NCBI RefSeq assembly: GCF_040807025.1
Contig: NC_090981.1
Coordinates: forward strand, 5,468,501-5,532,500
Length of the DNA stretch: 64,000 nucleotides
Direction: 5' to 3'
From: Struthio camelus
Taxonomy: Eukaryota; Chordata; Aves; Struthioniformes; Struthionidae
Within the stretch, counting starts at the first letter, position 1, and each line of letters starts with the position of its first letter. Both the position numbers and the translations under genes were made by a program. Below the pieces are notes generated by a model. It had not been told where the DNA came from and did no database searches. It saw nothing but the letters and a program-made list of their open reading frames with translations. Below are positions 45,801 through 60,700 of the stretch, in pieces.

Positions 45801-48800
45801 GATTCCCCTCTTCTCCTGTGCAGGTATATTAGCTTATCCCAATCTTATTTATAAATCCTGGGTGTACCTGCAGGTGTATCCCACAGGGAATAAGAGATCA
45901 AGAGCTCTACTAGCTCCAGCCAAGTAGCAGTACAGAAGGCACCAAGAGTACCCACCCTCTGCATATCTCCTGGGTTTGCTCAGTCCATAAACAGAGAGAA
46001 TTACTCATACAAAAAAGGGGCAGAGTTGGACCTGCCAGCAGAAAACAACTATCAATCTTATAGAACTAATTAAGTTAAAAATAAAGAACAACAGAATTCA
46101 TGATGTGGGAGTTCTTTAACTAAAACCAAATTAGAAATACATTCTGCTTGCTTTATACTTAATTCTTCCATGACTTGCATCTGGAATTTGCTCATCAGTA
46201 AAGCAGAAACATTTCTTTGCAGCATAAGAAATGTCTTGATAAAACAGCAATCAAAGGGAGCTCTATATGAGAAACATTGACTCACTTCTATAAGATGTGG
46301 AGTAGTTTCAGTTCCCATTTATTTCAGTTTTCCTTGAGGTATTTAATTTTCACTTAGCACCTTATAAGATTTATCCCAGAGCTGCCTTCCTCGAAATCCA
46401 TCCCATGCTAATTTTGATCTTTTTTCTGTTAGCATTTATATTTTAAATGGAAACAAACTCTGCAGCAAACCCTGATGTACAACCACACTACTGATTTACC
46501 CATATGCAGAACAGGCACTGCCCAAACAAATTCCCACATTTAGCCTGGCTAATGAAAGCCGAGATAGATATAATTGTGTTTCTTGGCTGGACGTCTGGTT
46601 GCTGTTTAGTCCATACAGCATAAAGCATGTTTGTTCCAGGTTCATACTAACGTAGAGATCAGAAAAGAAAGCTAGATATCCACATCTTTTAAAAGTTTAG
46701 AGTAATTGTTATGCCAGGTAAGGTTTTTTGAATAAGAAAACAAAAAAAAACTGTTTGGTAGGTTTCGTTTTGATACAAGCCAAAAGGCACCAGGAAATTC
46801 CAGTTCCACAGATGTTCTACCAGTAATGCAAAGGTCTGGATTTGCTTTACCTTCCCTGGCTTTAAAAGGGATGTAATGTTGTTATGCAATTGATTCTAAA
46901 GCCTATTTGAAGCTTGCTGGATGGTACCTGAGTTATTTTGACTATAAGCTGACCCAGAATAGCATGTGATTTCACATTTCAGTTCAGTTTTAGGAAGATT
47001 TTTCCTTTCCGGGCAGCCCTGCTGCTGCTCCCACCCTCAGCTCCGCCAAGAGCAGAGCTGTGTTATTTAATTCATTTCTGCTCTGAGGTCTAAGCACCAA
47101 GGGTGAGTTTGTGCCCAGGACGGGAGCACACGTGATGTGTTGGGAGCACCACAGGCAGGTACACCCAGTATTGGTGCTTATATACTTAATAAAGTATATA
47201 TATGATCATATTGCTAAGACAAATTATCAGTATTTTTCAATGCCTCCCTCATTTGCTTAGCTTCATTTTCCACCTGAAGTCTCTCTCCCACATCATTAAA
47301 GTGTCACTGTAAAAAAAAAAAAAAAGAGGAGGATAGACTGAAGGTCTGAGACCCAGACTAGGGGACAGCCTTTCCAGCTTGTATTCCCAGCCTTGGTGTG
47401 CTATTCCATTTGCGACAGCATTACCTTAGATACACCTTTCACCTAAAATAGCTACAGACCTACCTACTGCACAAAGATCTTTTAAGATTAATATACCTAA
47501 CATTTATAAAACATTGTGGTCTTCAAAAGCCAGGTACTGCCAAAGGGTTTGGGGGCCTATTATCCCCAGAACAGAGGAAGTCAAAAACACATGAAAGGTA
47601 ATTTGATGAAAAGGATAGGAAAGCAAAAGTGAAGGCAACGTATGGAATAACTGGAAAACTACTAAGCCAGTATTGAGATGTGAGAGCACACAGTAGTCTG
47701 AAACTAGAAAAGTTTCAGCCCTTCATTGGGGAAGGGCAGAAACATTTGCAAATCAGACGACTTCTGGGGGATTTATATAGCTGTAGAAATTGAGCCAAAT
47801 AATCTGAAATCAACAGTGTTACCAGTAGCTACCACAGATTTGTTACTTTTTATATTTTCCCCATCTCATAATGACCTGCTTGTCCCAGTACTCCAGACAG
47901 CTGCACGGTTCAGCAAAACTGTAAGCTGAGGGGCTTGGTTAGTTTTAATAAAACTATTTCCTGAGCGAATGACAAGAGCTGGTAGTACCGAGTAATGTTT
48001 CAAATGAAGGTGTGTAAGAAAGCCTCATAATTAAGTATTGAAACAACACATCCATCAGGTAGCAGGCTAATCCTATATCATCCAGACCAGTCCAGAATTA
48101 GTTGCTACCTGGTAACAGTTTTCTCCTTAAGGAGCATCACAATAATAGATAAAAACAATCTTTGTTATATTTAACTGTAGTTACAGTGGACTAGTGCGTT
48201 TTTTTGAGAGAGAACGTAGGTGTATAAACATACTGGCTCAACACCATTTTTGACCTATGCAAATAGTTACAAACTATTATATACACACTCAGAAATGCAA
48301 GAGCACAGTGGAAGAGAGATGGGTAATCCAGACAGGGAAAAATCTTGGAAAATGCACGAGGCTAGAGGAGAGCTCAGCATTTGGAGGGAGGACGGCAGCC
48401 AGACAGCGCATGGTCAGAGGCAGGAAAGGATCTGGCAGTTGGTGAAGAAGGTACTCAGATAAAATGTTTACTCTGAGTGACAGCCTTCCCATAGGCTACT
48501 CTGGGAAGCATAAATAGCCCAAGTCTGGCCTAGACCATGTCCACCTGGGGGGGGGGGCAGCAGCACATGTTTGCTGCTGCAAGTTGCGAGCAGCACAAGG
48601 GAGGCTTTCTGGCTGCGCAGAGCCCTCAGAGGGGCAAATTCAGCACAGTCACAGGAATGCGGTGGAGGATGTGTCCTGCTGACCTTGAGAATAGAAGAAA
48701 AATAGCTTCTTTAACACATTACTTTTAAACTGAGATCTGGGTCTACATGAAGAAGCTACCAGCAGATCAACCAGGTCAGGTTTTTTACCTTTCTGATTAA

Positions 48801-51060
48801 TATATTAAGGAAAAAATCTCAGTTCTGAAACCTGGATCACCAATTGACTGATTTATATTTTGGACTCCCTCCATACCCTTGTTTTCTAATCCTTGAGAGA
48901 GCTTGGAAAAGTTGACAGAGAAAACTCCCCAAGATGAACCCATCTGCTGATGACCACAGCTGCACTACAAACACTTGTGTTTTGTACCAGGAGTGAGTTT
49001 TTCAAACACAAAGCAGATGCACTGAATATTACAGGTGCTCAAATGAACGTGCAGACTAGGAGTTTTTTTTGAACAGAGCTTAATAAAAAATACCAGAGAC
49101 CCACTGTAGCTCAACCTTATTTAGATTGAGTATTAAACTCTGAAAGGACATTTTTATAATGTGGAGTGGTTTTTTTAATTGATTAAAAATATTTTCTGGT
49201 TTATTCTGTCTTTATCAGCAATTAAACTTGTTTGCTCTCTTCTCTTTCCTCCCTATCAGCTGTTGTCGGGACTACTGATGTTTACTTCCTTATTTGCATT
49301 TCTTCAATGGAGACAAAATGTCCAGGCATCCAACAGACTCAGCAAACACTTTGCAAAAACAAAAGTCCTAGGTTTAGCAGCATGATATTACTCAAGATTT
49401 TCTTTCATACACTTCCACATCTGCATTTGTCTTCAAGTAAGAAACTATAATTTACTGCACAACAAGTTCTTCTGTTTGATCATAAACCAGACAGACACAG
49501 AAAGAACTGCCTAGCAACTCAGTGGGTCACAGCAATCAAAACTGAGACACCAGTCTTCCCCATCATCTAGAAATCAACTGTTCTGTACAAAGAGGAACAC
49601 CCTCAAAACTTGGTTTCTTTACAGAACTTTCGAGGTCCCAAAAGAGGGGAAAAAATCCTTAAATAAAGTTTTTTTTTTTTTTTACTCAACCAATAACACA
49701 TAGTGAAAATGGAAGAACATATGCAGTAGCAGAGCTATTAGTCATTATATTTTATTTTACTTACTTAAACATTCTTAATGCTCATGTCTGCAGAGAACAT
49801 CCCCCACTTACATCTTGGGTCCTTCAAAATATGAAGTACATATCTGATTTTGTAAACACAGGCTGAGACTATCTTTAATAAAAATACATGGTTTAATAAA
49901 ATTCTTAAGGGATGGGGATAATAATGGCAGCACATCATTGCCCTTGTCCAGGGTCGTCAATTGGATTAGCAGGCAGCTGGCTAGAGTACAGGAGTGCCTG
50001 GAGACATGAAAGTGGTAGAAGAGCCTGAGGAAGAATTTGAAGGAACAGTCAAATTTTCCTTTCTTTTCCCCTCAGCAATAGCCCTGAGAAGTGGTCATAC
50101 ATCTGCCCAATCCATAGTTTTATCCTGCTGGGCATAACAGGGGGGGGGGGGGGCGGTGTCTAAGAGTATGCTCTCCTGGTGGAGTTCAATTGAGGTAGCT
50201 CAACTCACGCGAGAGCAATCACAGAGCAGATCCAGTGCTGTTTTACCAAATCTTTGCTTGCATTGTACTTCACTGTGAGGGGGGTTTGGACTTCTTGGGA
50301 AATATCCCCAAATTATAAGCCCTGCTGTACACAGAGGCAGGTACTGAATTCTTTCCCAAGGCACTGTGGAAGAAGCTGTCTGCCCTTTTGGACAGGAGGG
50401 AAAAGACTTGTGGTAAAACACTGGATGTCATGGCAGTTGTCTTATCCTGTGGCTGCACCTTGGAGACATCCTCTTAGCAACTGAAGAGTTGTGCTGACCT
50501 GAGGTTTAATCAGCTAATTCTTGGTCCATTTTTAGAGAGAGGTATTATCACAACTAAGTAGAAGGTTGTGCATGCATGTAGGTAGAAATCACCCTGGATT
50601 AACACTGAAGTTTAATGCTTGAATTAACTTTGTGAAGGCAAGCCCTAAGAAGTTACAGTGGGGGCTAGGAGTCAGAATTACATGCAGATTACTACTTTTT
50701 TTCAGGAAACTAAGTACTGGAACACATTCAGGAGAACTTGAATAACATTAAGACGTCAAAAACTTAATTTTTCCTATTTCCTTATGACACGATTTGACAT
50801 GGTAACATCAAAGGATGAGCCTCTCAACTCTCTGATGTTATCTTCACACTAGAAAACAATTTAGTTGTTATATATGAAAGTAGTTGAACCCAGCCAGTCC
50901 TTTAACTGTTTTATCCCTGGAACAGCCAAGTTAACATCCATCACAGCATCAGTCAGCAGAGCAAACGTTGCAGATGTTTCTTTAAAGCTTGAATGCTATA
51001 TCATCTTTTTCATCTCTGGCTTTGTTCATACATACATACATATACACATATATTATATAT
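39813..51060. other. Unannotated DNA after the provirus
   Basis: About 11 kb without a recognised gene. At 40201-40919 frames are open on both strands (122 codons on -, 91 and 96 on +). I cannot assign them, and they may be remains of an old element. Homopolymers include A15 at 47311-47325, G11 at 48547-48557 and G14 at 50140-50153. A 13-102 codon scatter of other frames shows no domain. Confidence 0.5.
50140..50153. repeat. G14 homopolymer
   Basis: Fourteen consecutive G on the + strand, followed by CGG. It is one of several long G runs in the window (5118-5130, 30825-30845, 48547-48557). Confidence 0.85.
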
Positions 51061-51068
51061 ATACACAC
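51025..51068. repeat. CATA/TA-type microsatellite
   Basis: CATA repeats pass into CA and TA dinucleotide repeats. It lies just before the CpG-containing block that begins around 51070-51180. Confidence 0.8.
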
Positions 51069-51179
51069 AGTGTGATGTGCCACTAGAGGGGCATCTGGGA
51101 TTCTTTTGGCTCCCGGAGTTAGCTGCACTGAACTTGAGAGAGCAGCATTTGTCAAGAATGAGACCTTATTGGAGATAAG

Positions 51180-51770
51180 AGGTTCTACACATATGACGGA
51201 CACTGGACAACACTAAACAACTGACATCAGACAATCTACAAGAATAACAAAGCTAAAAAATATAGTAAAGCTAGAAATATAACAGAACTAAAAATGGAAT
51301 ACAACTATCAGAGCTCTATGGTTAAGTCATGGATGCACAGTACAATGACAGTTTTCGCCCTTTCCTTGTCCTTATGGGCCACCCCTCCGGTATAGTTTTC
51401 CCCGGACTGTTCTCACCACGCTCGAGCTGCGCCAAGATGATTCAGGTTCTCCCTGGCAGTTGGCATCAGGGGCGTCCCCGCTGATGGGTGGGTTGTCGGG
51501 TCCGCAGGCCAGCTGACGGTGAGTCCGAGTCCACACCAGAGGTATGTGGCTTACTTCCTTTAACCCTTCCCGGGCTTAGCTCATTATCCAAACGACCAAT
51601 GCCAGACCACAGTTACACGATAGAACAGATGGCCTCAGTCGATAACAGTACGTATACCAACAGATATCAGTATGCATGTTCAACAGATAACCCAGTGCAA
51701 AGTTCCCCAGTACCTAGATGCTTATGGTGTGAGTCTGCGGTGTCACTTCTCCTTTGCTGACTAGGTTTGC
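51180..51770. mobile_element. CpG-containing block, probable retroelement (LTR-like) fragment
   Basis: About 0.6 kb differs from its flanks by many CpG dinucleotides (for example CCGGTATAG, CACGCTCGAGCTGCG, CAGTCGATAACAGTACG) and a GC-rich core at 51350-51560. It contains a CCAAT on the + strand (about 51595) and A-rich ends. This composition matches the ERV LTRs in this window, but no block is shared with them. I could not define TG/CA ends or a target duplication, so orientation and family are unknown. A small CpG island of host origin is the alternative. Confidence 0.35.
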
Positions 51771-54700
51771 TCAGCACTCATTTTCCTGAACATAAATTTT
51801 GTTTCCTCTTCCAGTGGTGATAGGGTAGGAAATGGGTGAACAGATGACTTTATACATTTTATTGCTGTTTACACCTATACCATTATACACCACTGAGATG
51901 CCTTTAGAAGATGACAGCTTCTCCACTGAGCACTGCTGTTGGCCATTAAATATCACAGGAATTCTCCTCTGTGGCAATCAGTATTTATTCCTTTTACATT
52001 GCATTTCTGGTCTCTATTCATCCTTTTTGTCATCGCTCATTTCTTGTCCTGTCATTTCTCTCTCCTGAAGCTATCTTCCTCTTATGAAATGTCCTTTTCC
52101 GTATGCATCCATATTACATTTTGCTCTTTCCTTTCTGTATTTCACACCTTTGGTGTTTTCTGATTTATGCTTATTCTGTGCAAGTCTCTAGGAAATATGG
52201 GAGTATCCCATCATTTTTTTTCTACCTTCATGCAACATTCCTCAGTTTTCACAGCTTCCTGTTTTGTGCTATCCACACAAGGCTTGAGTAGATTTCCTTC
52301 TACACTGAGTTAGTGAAAGTACTTCCAGGAATTCCATGATTTCTTTAAATGAGGAAAAAAAATAACATTTGTAACAGAGGTGATTTGAACTTCTTTTGGG
52401 CTTCTAGACCTAGATCAGGTCCTTGAGTCAAGCTTCCTAGGCAAATAGGGCCTAGGAGTATTATAGAAGAGTATTATAGAAGCTTTCCTCAAAGGAGAAT
52501 CAGAATTTGGAGAAAGGCTGGAATCCCAATCAGGAAGGCATCTGCAGTGTTATCTTTCCCCAGTCACTTCTCTGACTTGTCCTTCTTTCCCCTATTTTTC
52601 CTTTCCCAGGCTCTGATAACTTCAGCTTTGTTCTTTTTCCTTTTAAAAAGCCCAGATCTCACATTAATGTTCTCTCTATGTTCTTCAGGTTGACTGTTTA
52701 AAGCAAAGCTACTCAAACTTCAAAGGGATGAAGATGGAGATTAAGTTTTACAGTTTTGATGGCTTAACACAGGTCTGTCACAGAAAGCTGGTGCTTTATT
52801 TTCTGAGTCACTTTCTCACAGAAGGAATCTGCTTTACGTTTCAGGCCTCAGGGGGCAGTGTGGGAAGGACTCTGGATTTCTTTCCTGCTCTCACCAGGGG
52901 CTGCTTTGCTTGCTGCCTAGTGAAGTACATAACAGAGAGGCAAGAAGTTGAGGTTCTGACATTTCTGTTTTGAATTCTCTTTGAACTGTTCCTCTTCTCA
53001 TAGTAATTGTAACTTAACAGTAATTTGCGGTTAAACAGTAAATTGTGGCTAAACAGATAATAGCAGAAAGAGAGTTTATGCTTCTTATTTCTTCAACCGA
53101 ATTGAAATCCTTTGAACAGTATGGCTTGACAATCTTAGAGTGGATCAGATTTTCTGACAGACTAGATACTATATGAGCAGACACAGTGCATTTTTCTGCA
53201 GTAGCCCACCACTGAAGTCACCTCAATAAACACAAAAGCAACTTCATTCTCTGGAGCTGCCATTTACCTCCTAGACCATTCACAGGTTACCAATTAATGG
53301 CAGTGCTGGTGCCCATTCTATAACATGGACATGGGTCTATTGGTCTGTGGCCACTAGGCATTTAAAAATAATTTAGACATAGCGCTATGCTGGATTCAAA
53401 TTACATGTTCATGATGCAATAATACTGGTTTCAAACATAATTCTTTCTAACTTTTAAAATTCAGATACAATGCAAACTTCAGTGATGACATAATATGTTG
53501 CATTCTCACATCTAACACAATTGTGGCTTTAGGACCAAAACCTTAGTCTGCTGGAGCCAACAGGCACTTGCTAACAATGCTGATACATGCAAGCTCTAGC
53601 ACATAAAATTAGTTTTTTCTTAAAAGTACTTATGGAGTGACTATTAGGACTCATTTCTTTAAAAACAGTTGAAATCTTGATAATAGTTGATTATTTTTAA
53701 AAACCATTTCATAATTTTGAATTGGCTTTCCTTCCTTGCCTGAAAAGACAGCCCTGGATTTTCCATAATAGAGAAAAATGAAGAAATAGCAAGTGCTCTT
53801 GAAGAATCATCCATCCATGCTTTTCTTTAAAAATAATAATCACTACAGGAAAAGCCAGCAAAGAGCCAGCAAAAAGCCTATCTTAGTTTGTGTATTTAAA
53901 TGCACTATTGTGTAGAACAACCCTTGAGAAGTGTTTTGCCTTACTTCTGTAAAGCTGGGTTTAATAGGGTTATCTTAAGTTGAGGAAAGCAAAGAGGAAG
54001 AAAAAAGAGGCAGCAGCCTCAGGCTGCACTTAGTTTCAGGCTCTCAAATTTGGTAGAGTTCAGCCCAGCAAACTCCAGTGCTCTCTTTGAATCGACAAAC
54101 CCAGTGTATCACTGGAGGGGTTGCTGAGGGAAGTCCCTCTATGCAAGCAGCAAGGGATCATTTCTCCTTAAATTGGTAGTCCTCAAGAAAAAATTACAGT
54201 AAGAATAGAGCACAGGATTTTTACAGAGACTTAACTAGCTTTGGGAAGTAATTCCTTTGGGCGAGAGTTTGTATTTTGTAGTAGATGAGCATTTGTCAAG
54301 GCAAGAACAACTGCAGAACAGTCAAGAAAAGTGCAAGCAGGAACAGCAGACATTTTACCTTCATAGTTCCAATCTTAGTCTCTTTCCTGGTATTGTATCC
54401 CTGGCATTTCCCTGAGCATAGGCAGCCAATCATGCACAACATCATCTATGAATAAAATAGGTAGTAATTTGTTCTTCACTAGATGCTGCCTTCTACCAAG
54501 AGTCAATTTTAAAATGAAAGTTAAATGATGCTATAAGCCATAACTGCAACTCCTGGTGTTTTTTAATTACAGACCTGGAAAGTGAAATGCTGTCTCTGTA
54601 CAGCTCTTTTTTTGCGCAAGTTTTCACTAGTAGAAAACTATTGGGAAGAATGAAAAGATTGGTTTTATTTACTCTATGGCAGGAAATGGGAAAATGAAAT

Positions 54701-57700
54701 AAAAACATAACAGGAATCAGGAAAGATCTACCAGATAAATGGCAGGTCAAGTTGTTGTTTAAGAAACCAAAACAAGCTCAAACAAAACATCTATCTCATA
54801 CCTAAGTCATAAATGTTTGCCTCCACCAACTTTCAGAGTTTATACACACAAAGGGAACATGTTGCATTAAAGGGAAAGCTTGCATTAAAGAAAGGGTTAG
54901 AAGAAATGAAAGGCTCACAGAAACAATGCCATAGTCCAAAGACCTTGGTAAGTTCCCCATACATTAGAGGGATTTACGAGCTCCCTGGTGAACTTATGTC
55001 CTTGTTTCAGAGCTTCACAAACATTTAGTTAATTGTCACCATCTGCCTGTACAGTAGCTCCATTTTGCAATGGGAACACTGTGCTAGAGGGGGTGCACTT
55101 GAGGAGAGGGATAGTGAATAAGGAATAAAATAGCAATAAGTATCACTTTCTCCTTCTGTAATATCTTGCACTGCACTTGTTCTACTGCTTCTCCTATACA
55201 GGAAGCAATGCAGGTCATTATTTTCTGTTTCAGCTCCAAAGACAAGAATATAAATCTTTGAGAAGCAAGGAGGCAGAAAATGAATGCAGTCAGGGAAAGA
55301 GTGACAATGTTAACTTACTACACAGTAACATATTTCCCCTTTCAGCTGCTGCACTTTTTTATTTTATGCCACTGAACTGTGCTGAAAATTTAATTTGTGA
55401 GAAGCCTCTACTGAAAACTTATGAGAAAAGAAAATCTCCTTTTTTCCCCCCACTCTTGAAGAAATAGCAAATGAACAGAACATACAGTTCTTAGAATTTT
55501 ACTTTTTTCTTGAGAAAAAAGTTAAGATGCCCCAAATGTTCACAACATGGGCTAGTTAGAGGCTACTAGAGAACAACAATGTATTGATAGTTAATTACTA
55601 GAACTTTTTTGAGACTCAGGTTTATGTGTTACTACTTACCAGCATATTCAGCTTCTCCTTGTATAAATAGCTGTTTCTGTTGCACTAGCATTCACAGATA
55701 CCAAAACCATTAATCAGCACTCTGAAAATATTAGTCAAATTACTGGAAGACATAACATGCCAAGTGGTGAGGCACACAGAAGGTAAAGGAGAAAAAAACA
55801 TCTAAGCTCTGAATTTAATTGACTGATAGCATTAAGGATGATCCACAGTTTTTCCCAACTACAGTATTACAGAAAATTCAATAGACGTTCCAACCTGTGA
55901 AACTTAGCCTATAAATGATCCCATATTACCACATCCCAGAGATTAACAAAACACTTAAATTGCAATTAAATTACATTGGAAGGACCTGGAGAAAGATCAT
56001 CAAAACCAAAACACAATTTAAGATTCCTAAAGCCTTACTTTTTGTCTCTGGCAGGGCCAACTAAGCCTGCTTCTGAGACCCAATGTCATGCCCTAGGAGC
56101 ACTCTGAGTTGTTTGCAGCTGGGAGGCAATTAAAAAGCAATGAGTTACTCTTTCCAGCTCCAGTGTGGTACCTCACTGGCCAATGCTGCCAGGCCAGCTG
56201 ATCCCAAGTCAGCCAGCTTTCCTTAAAGTACTGGCAGTCTAAGTTGACCAGTTTGAGCTTTAAGTAGAAGAGGACAGGAGTGGTGCCACAGGTACTTGAT
56301 AGGTGATAGGGCTGAACATCCACCAGCTCTGACTCCTTCACCACAAAGTCAGAAAAGCTGTTAAACCATGCAGAGTGGTTTCAAAGCCAGCCCATTCCTG
56401 CCCCTTAGCTTTCAGTTGCTGCCCATGGGGTGAGATGGAGTGAGACTATCTATGCTTTTGATCTGGACAAAGCTACAAATTAAAGAGCAACTTGCAGAGC
56501 TCCTACTTTCTCTCAGGAACAATGTTACTAGTATTGGCAAGGCCAAGATTTCAATATATAAAGGTGGAGAGTAACACCACATGAAACAGAACTGATTTAA
56601 CTTTGAATTTTTGGAAGGACAGGTAGGGAAGAGTGAATGGAAAGAAAAGTTAGTTATAACTATGCAAAGAACTGCAAACAAACTTTTTCCAGGTGCCCAG
56701 AGAATTTTAAAAAAACTTGGAGCAGAAAAGAAATACTTTTACTGGTGGATTGCAGCTCTTTATTTCTGATTCATATGTATATATGTACATACAATGATAT
56801 TAGATATCCTTGTACTGTTTAATCTATAATTCAAACCGGCATAGGTCTTTTAACAAAAAAAAAATTGCAACTGTTAATTTATATTTGATCTGAGCACTCT
56901 GATACACAGTAGAAAAAAATCTGTTTATAAAAGATTATATTTGTGCAATTATATGTACTACATTCCTCTTCCAACAAATTAATATTGATACATTATTATT
57001 AGTATAATATATAATTGCTATATTATAACATTAAAAAAGCATTTTCAAATATATCAATAAGTAAAGATAATCATGCCTTTTTCTTGCAACTGTTTTTGCA
57101 CCATCACATTGGTGCCCTATTTTATTTTAATGTGACATTTGGCTTAAATAAACTCCTTCCATCTCAGACTGCCATTATTAGTCTGCCCACATTAATAAAA
57201 TGAATTAATGTGCAGCTTTGCTGTTCAGCAATTTCACACAATACCTGTAGAATGAAATTCACCTCTGAGCTGAAATCTGCCACTAAGACTGCAAACCATT
57301 TATACTCCATTTAGGCCTCAATTAGTGCATAAAGACTTATGCTGAACCTCTGCTTAGCAGTGAACTTCACTTTCAGCAAACACTTCTCTCACCTGTAGTG
57401 TAACACAAGTCAACTGGCTCATTCTAGGTGGCTTAAACTATAGGTCTACAGATGTGACTTCATGCTATTAATTCCTTTTAATAGTTCAGATCTAGGTCAA
57501 GCTTGATTAGTATCTGGAAGTTAACACAAACATTAATTCCTACATAAAGCATTATCTCCAGTATATTAAGTGGCAGCGCTGTTATAAGGCAGACACAAGC
57601 TGCGGTTCAGCTATCTGAGGAACTGTGCAAAGTACCAGATCCTAATTTAGGACATGATAAGGTCAGGTTATGGAGCAGCAATGATGGTGAGCAGAATTAG

Positions 57701-60700
57701 GCCCTTCCCCTGTGAAAATTACCAGTAACTGACAGAATGGTGTGATAAAACAGGCTAACTAGGGTGACAGAGACACAATGCACTGGCTTTCAGCATAAAA
57801 CAAGGACTGCAGAGCTGCAGATATTTCAGTTTTGATGCTGGCAGATAAGAAAGCATTTGGCAACTTCGCATCTTTCTGACAATTTTGTCAGTCTTCATTA
57901 GAGCAGCTGAACTATTGGGCACACAAAAATGAACGCTTGCTCCCTTGCCTGCAGTCTCCCTTCTTGCAAACAGACAATACAAATCAACAGATGGAAACGT
58001 GCAAACTGCAGAATGAAAATATCAATCTTTTAAAAGAAGGGCAAAATTAATTTTCACTCTCAGTTTAGCTCCTACTGAAAAATCGAGATTCAACTGTCCT
58101 GCCTTTTTCTTAAAATTTATTCCCTGGGGAACTTTTACTTGCCTTCTCTTTAATTAATAATATTGGAAGTGGGACTAGAGTTAGTGCACACATAAAAATA
58201 AGAATGAGCAAATTATCTTGAATTGTTACTTCTAAGAATTTCTTATTTACAGACAAAGTAGAGAATTCACAGATGTAATTCTAGGGCATATGAGAATCTC
58301 TTGAATCTAAGAATAATATTTCAGACAGTGCATAATACTGTTAGTTGCATTAGGACATCCCAAAAGGAAGGTGAGTCAGCAGGTTTGGGATTGCGTGCAT
58401 GTGTTTATGTGTTAGGGGAAGAGAAAGGTTTATCCAGTTTTTGACTCTTCTCTTTTTAAAGGAAACAAGCAGAATTAACCTGAGTATTACTTTGCACTCT
58501 CTTGCAAAACAATGGTCTGAGACACTGCAGCTATTTTCCATTTGAGAATCAGGACTTATTACAGCATCTTCTGCACCAGCATGCAGGACAGCAGCAAAGA
58601 AATTGTTTTTCTTTTCCTCTTGTTTATACTGGTGTATACCATGATACACACAAACTGCATTTTAACACTTATTTTCTGATATTAAACATACTCTGAATAA
58701 TAGTTTGACATCTAGTCCTAACAAATGATCATGCCACCCAACTGTAGATTTATATATTTAACCTTCAGTTGTTAGTAGGAAATACTAAGTATTTATTTAA
58801 CATTCATAGCATTATTAGCCTTTATTATTTGAGTTAAGAGGCCATTTGAAGGCTCATAACTTTAAAAAAAAAAAAAAAAAGGTCTGGAAAAACAGGTTTA
58901 GAAAACCAACAATAAGAAAACAATGTTCCAAGGCTTTCAAAATATATGACAAACATTTACAGTATTAGCTAGTTTTTTAAAAGCTATCCTTAAAAATGGA
59001 AAATATTAAAATGAATTATTAAAATAAAATTCAGTTAGTCATTTGTCTTCTAGGAAGTCTCTTTAATGGCTAATTTTTAAATATATTAGGCTTTTCTGTG
59101 ACCAAACTAAAGTCAGTAGGGTTAAGTGAACATGGAAAGACTTTTCAGACAGCAAGAAACAGATTCATTCAAAAAAACCCTGCATCATTTCTCAAATTCT
59201 TTTAAAATAATAAAGTTGCAGCTGCTTTGTGAAACAAACTAGGCTAATATTTATTGTAATAACTACTATTCTGTTTAGTTATGCATAAACATTAATATGC
59301 TGAAGACAAAAATGAAACAAAACTACATCCTCACTGACTCATTCACAAGGCACATTGTTGGTAAAATAGTATAATAATTTTAAACAGAAATTGCACACAC
59401 TTATATAAACCAATGCTAGATGATACAGCTCCTAATCCAAACTATAGTTCTGCTGTTTCCATGGCAACAGGATTGACCCTTTTGCTTTTCTTGGATTGCT
59501 GAATGGCACTGAAGAACTGTAAAACAAATAAAATGAACCAAACTGCCTATTGTACACCATGGCCATGGGCGTCTGAGTGATGAAAGTCCAAGCCAACCCT
59601 CTTCTTCAAATGCCTGGAAGCGATGCTTTTTATTTCAGCCTCATGTCAATACTACATATTAAAAACAAAACAAAACAAACAGTGCTCTGAAACACATTGC
59701 TACTGATTTTCCCAAACTTCGGTGCGTGCAAAGTATTAAGCACCCTCATTGCTCATTTACTTAAGTAAATTATTTATGTATTTATTACTTGTGTATTTAT
59801 ACACAAGTAAATTATTATCTACTCTTGTAAATAATTTACGTAGATCCTATCTATCTACTTTATATGGAAAATTCAGACCTTGATAAGACCTGTTATTGTT
59901 TTCTTGAAATCAATAGCTACATTCCCGGCAACTCCAACATGAGCAGAATTAGATACCAGATGTGGAAATGAGTAAGATATGGATGCCTCTAAAAATGTTT
60001 CTAGGACTATGGTTTTGCCATTTAGTGCAAAGAACATGTCATCCAATTCTTTAGAAGTATTTAGAATAAGAAATTGTCATCATAAACACTGCATCAAAAT
60101 ACAATTTTCCTTCATAGAATACATACCTACATGAATATTTATGACCTGTGAAGGTCACTGTCAGTTACAGAACATGCAGAATTCTTTATTGTGGATTATT
60201 TCATAAAGAACATTTTTAAAAAGTCATCAGGTAGTGCAAGAAATTCTAGTAAACAAGAAAGCATGACAACAAACAAAAGCCTTTGGAATAGATATAAAAA
60301 AGAAAACAGAAGCAAACTAAGAGCTGGGCATACTCCAGAGAGGTTCTAGCAGAAAGCATAAGAACAAGTCTGTGTAAAAATACTGTCATCATTGTAGTGG
60401 CATTTACAAGGGAAATCCTATTTCCTGAGGAAAAGACATCAGAAATGAATGATATGACCACAGGAAAATTATTGCCGCTTCTAAATACAGACAGGAAAAA
60501 AATAGCAGGAATTAACATTAATTCAGCCCCAATCCTTATTTATTCAAGCTAAATAAAAAGTGTCTTTTCATATTGCTTTTTGCTGCCCAGCTTCTTTTTT
60601 TGTGAAAAACAGAAAAATTGCTTATGCCACAAAAGGCCAAAATCATAAATAAATAGTCTTTAATATGTTATTTAATTACTGCTACCATATTTAAAAAAAT

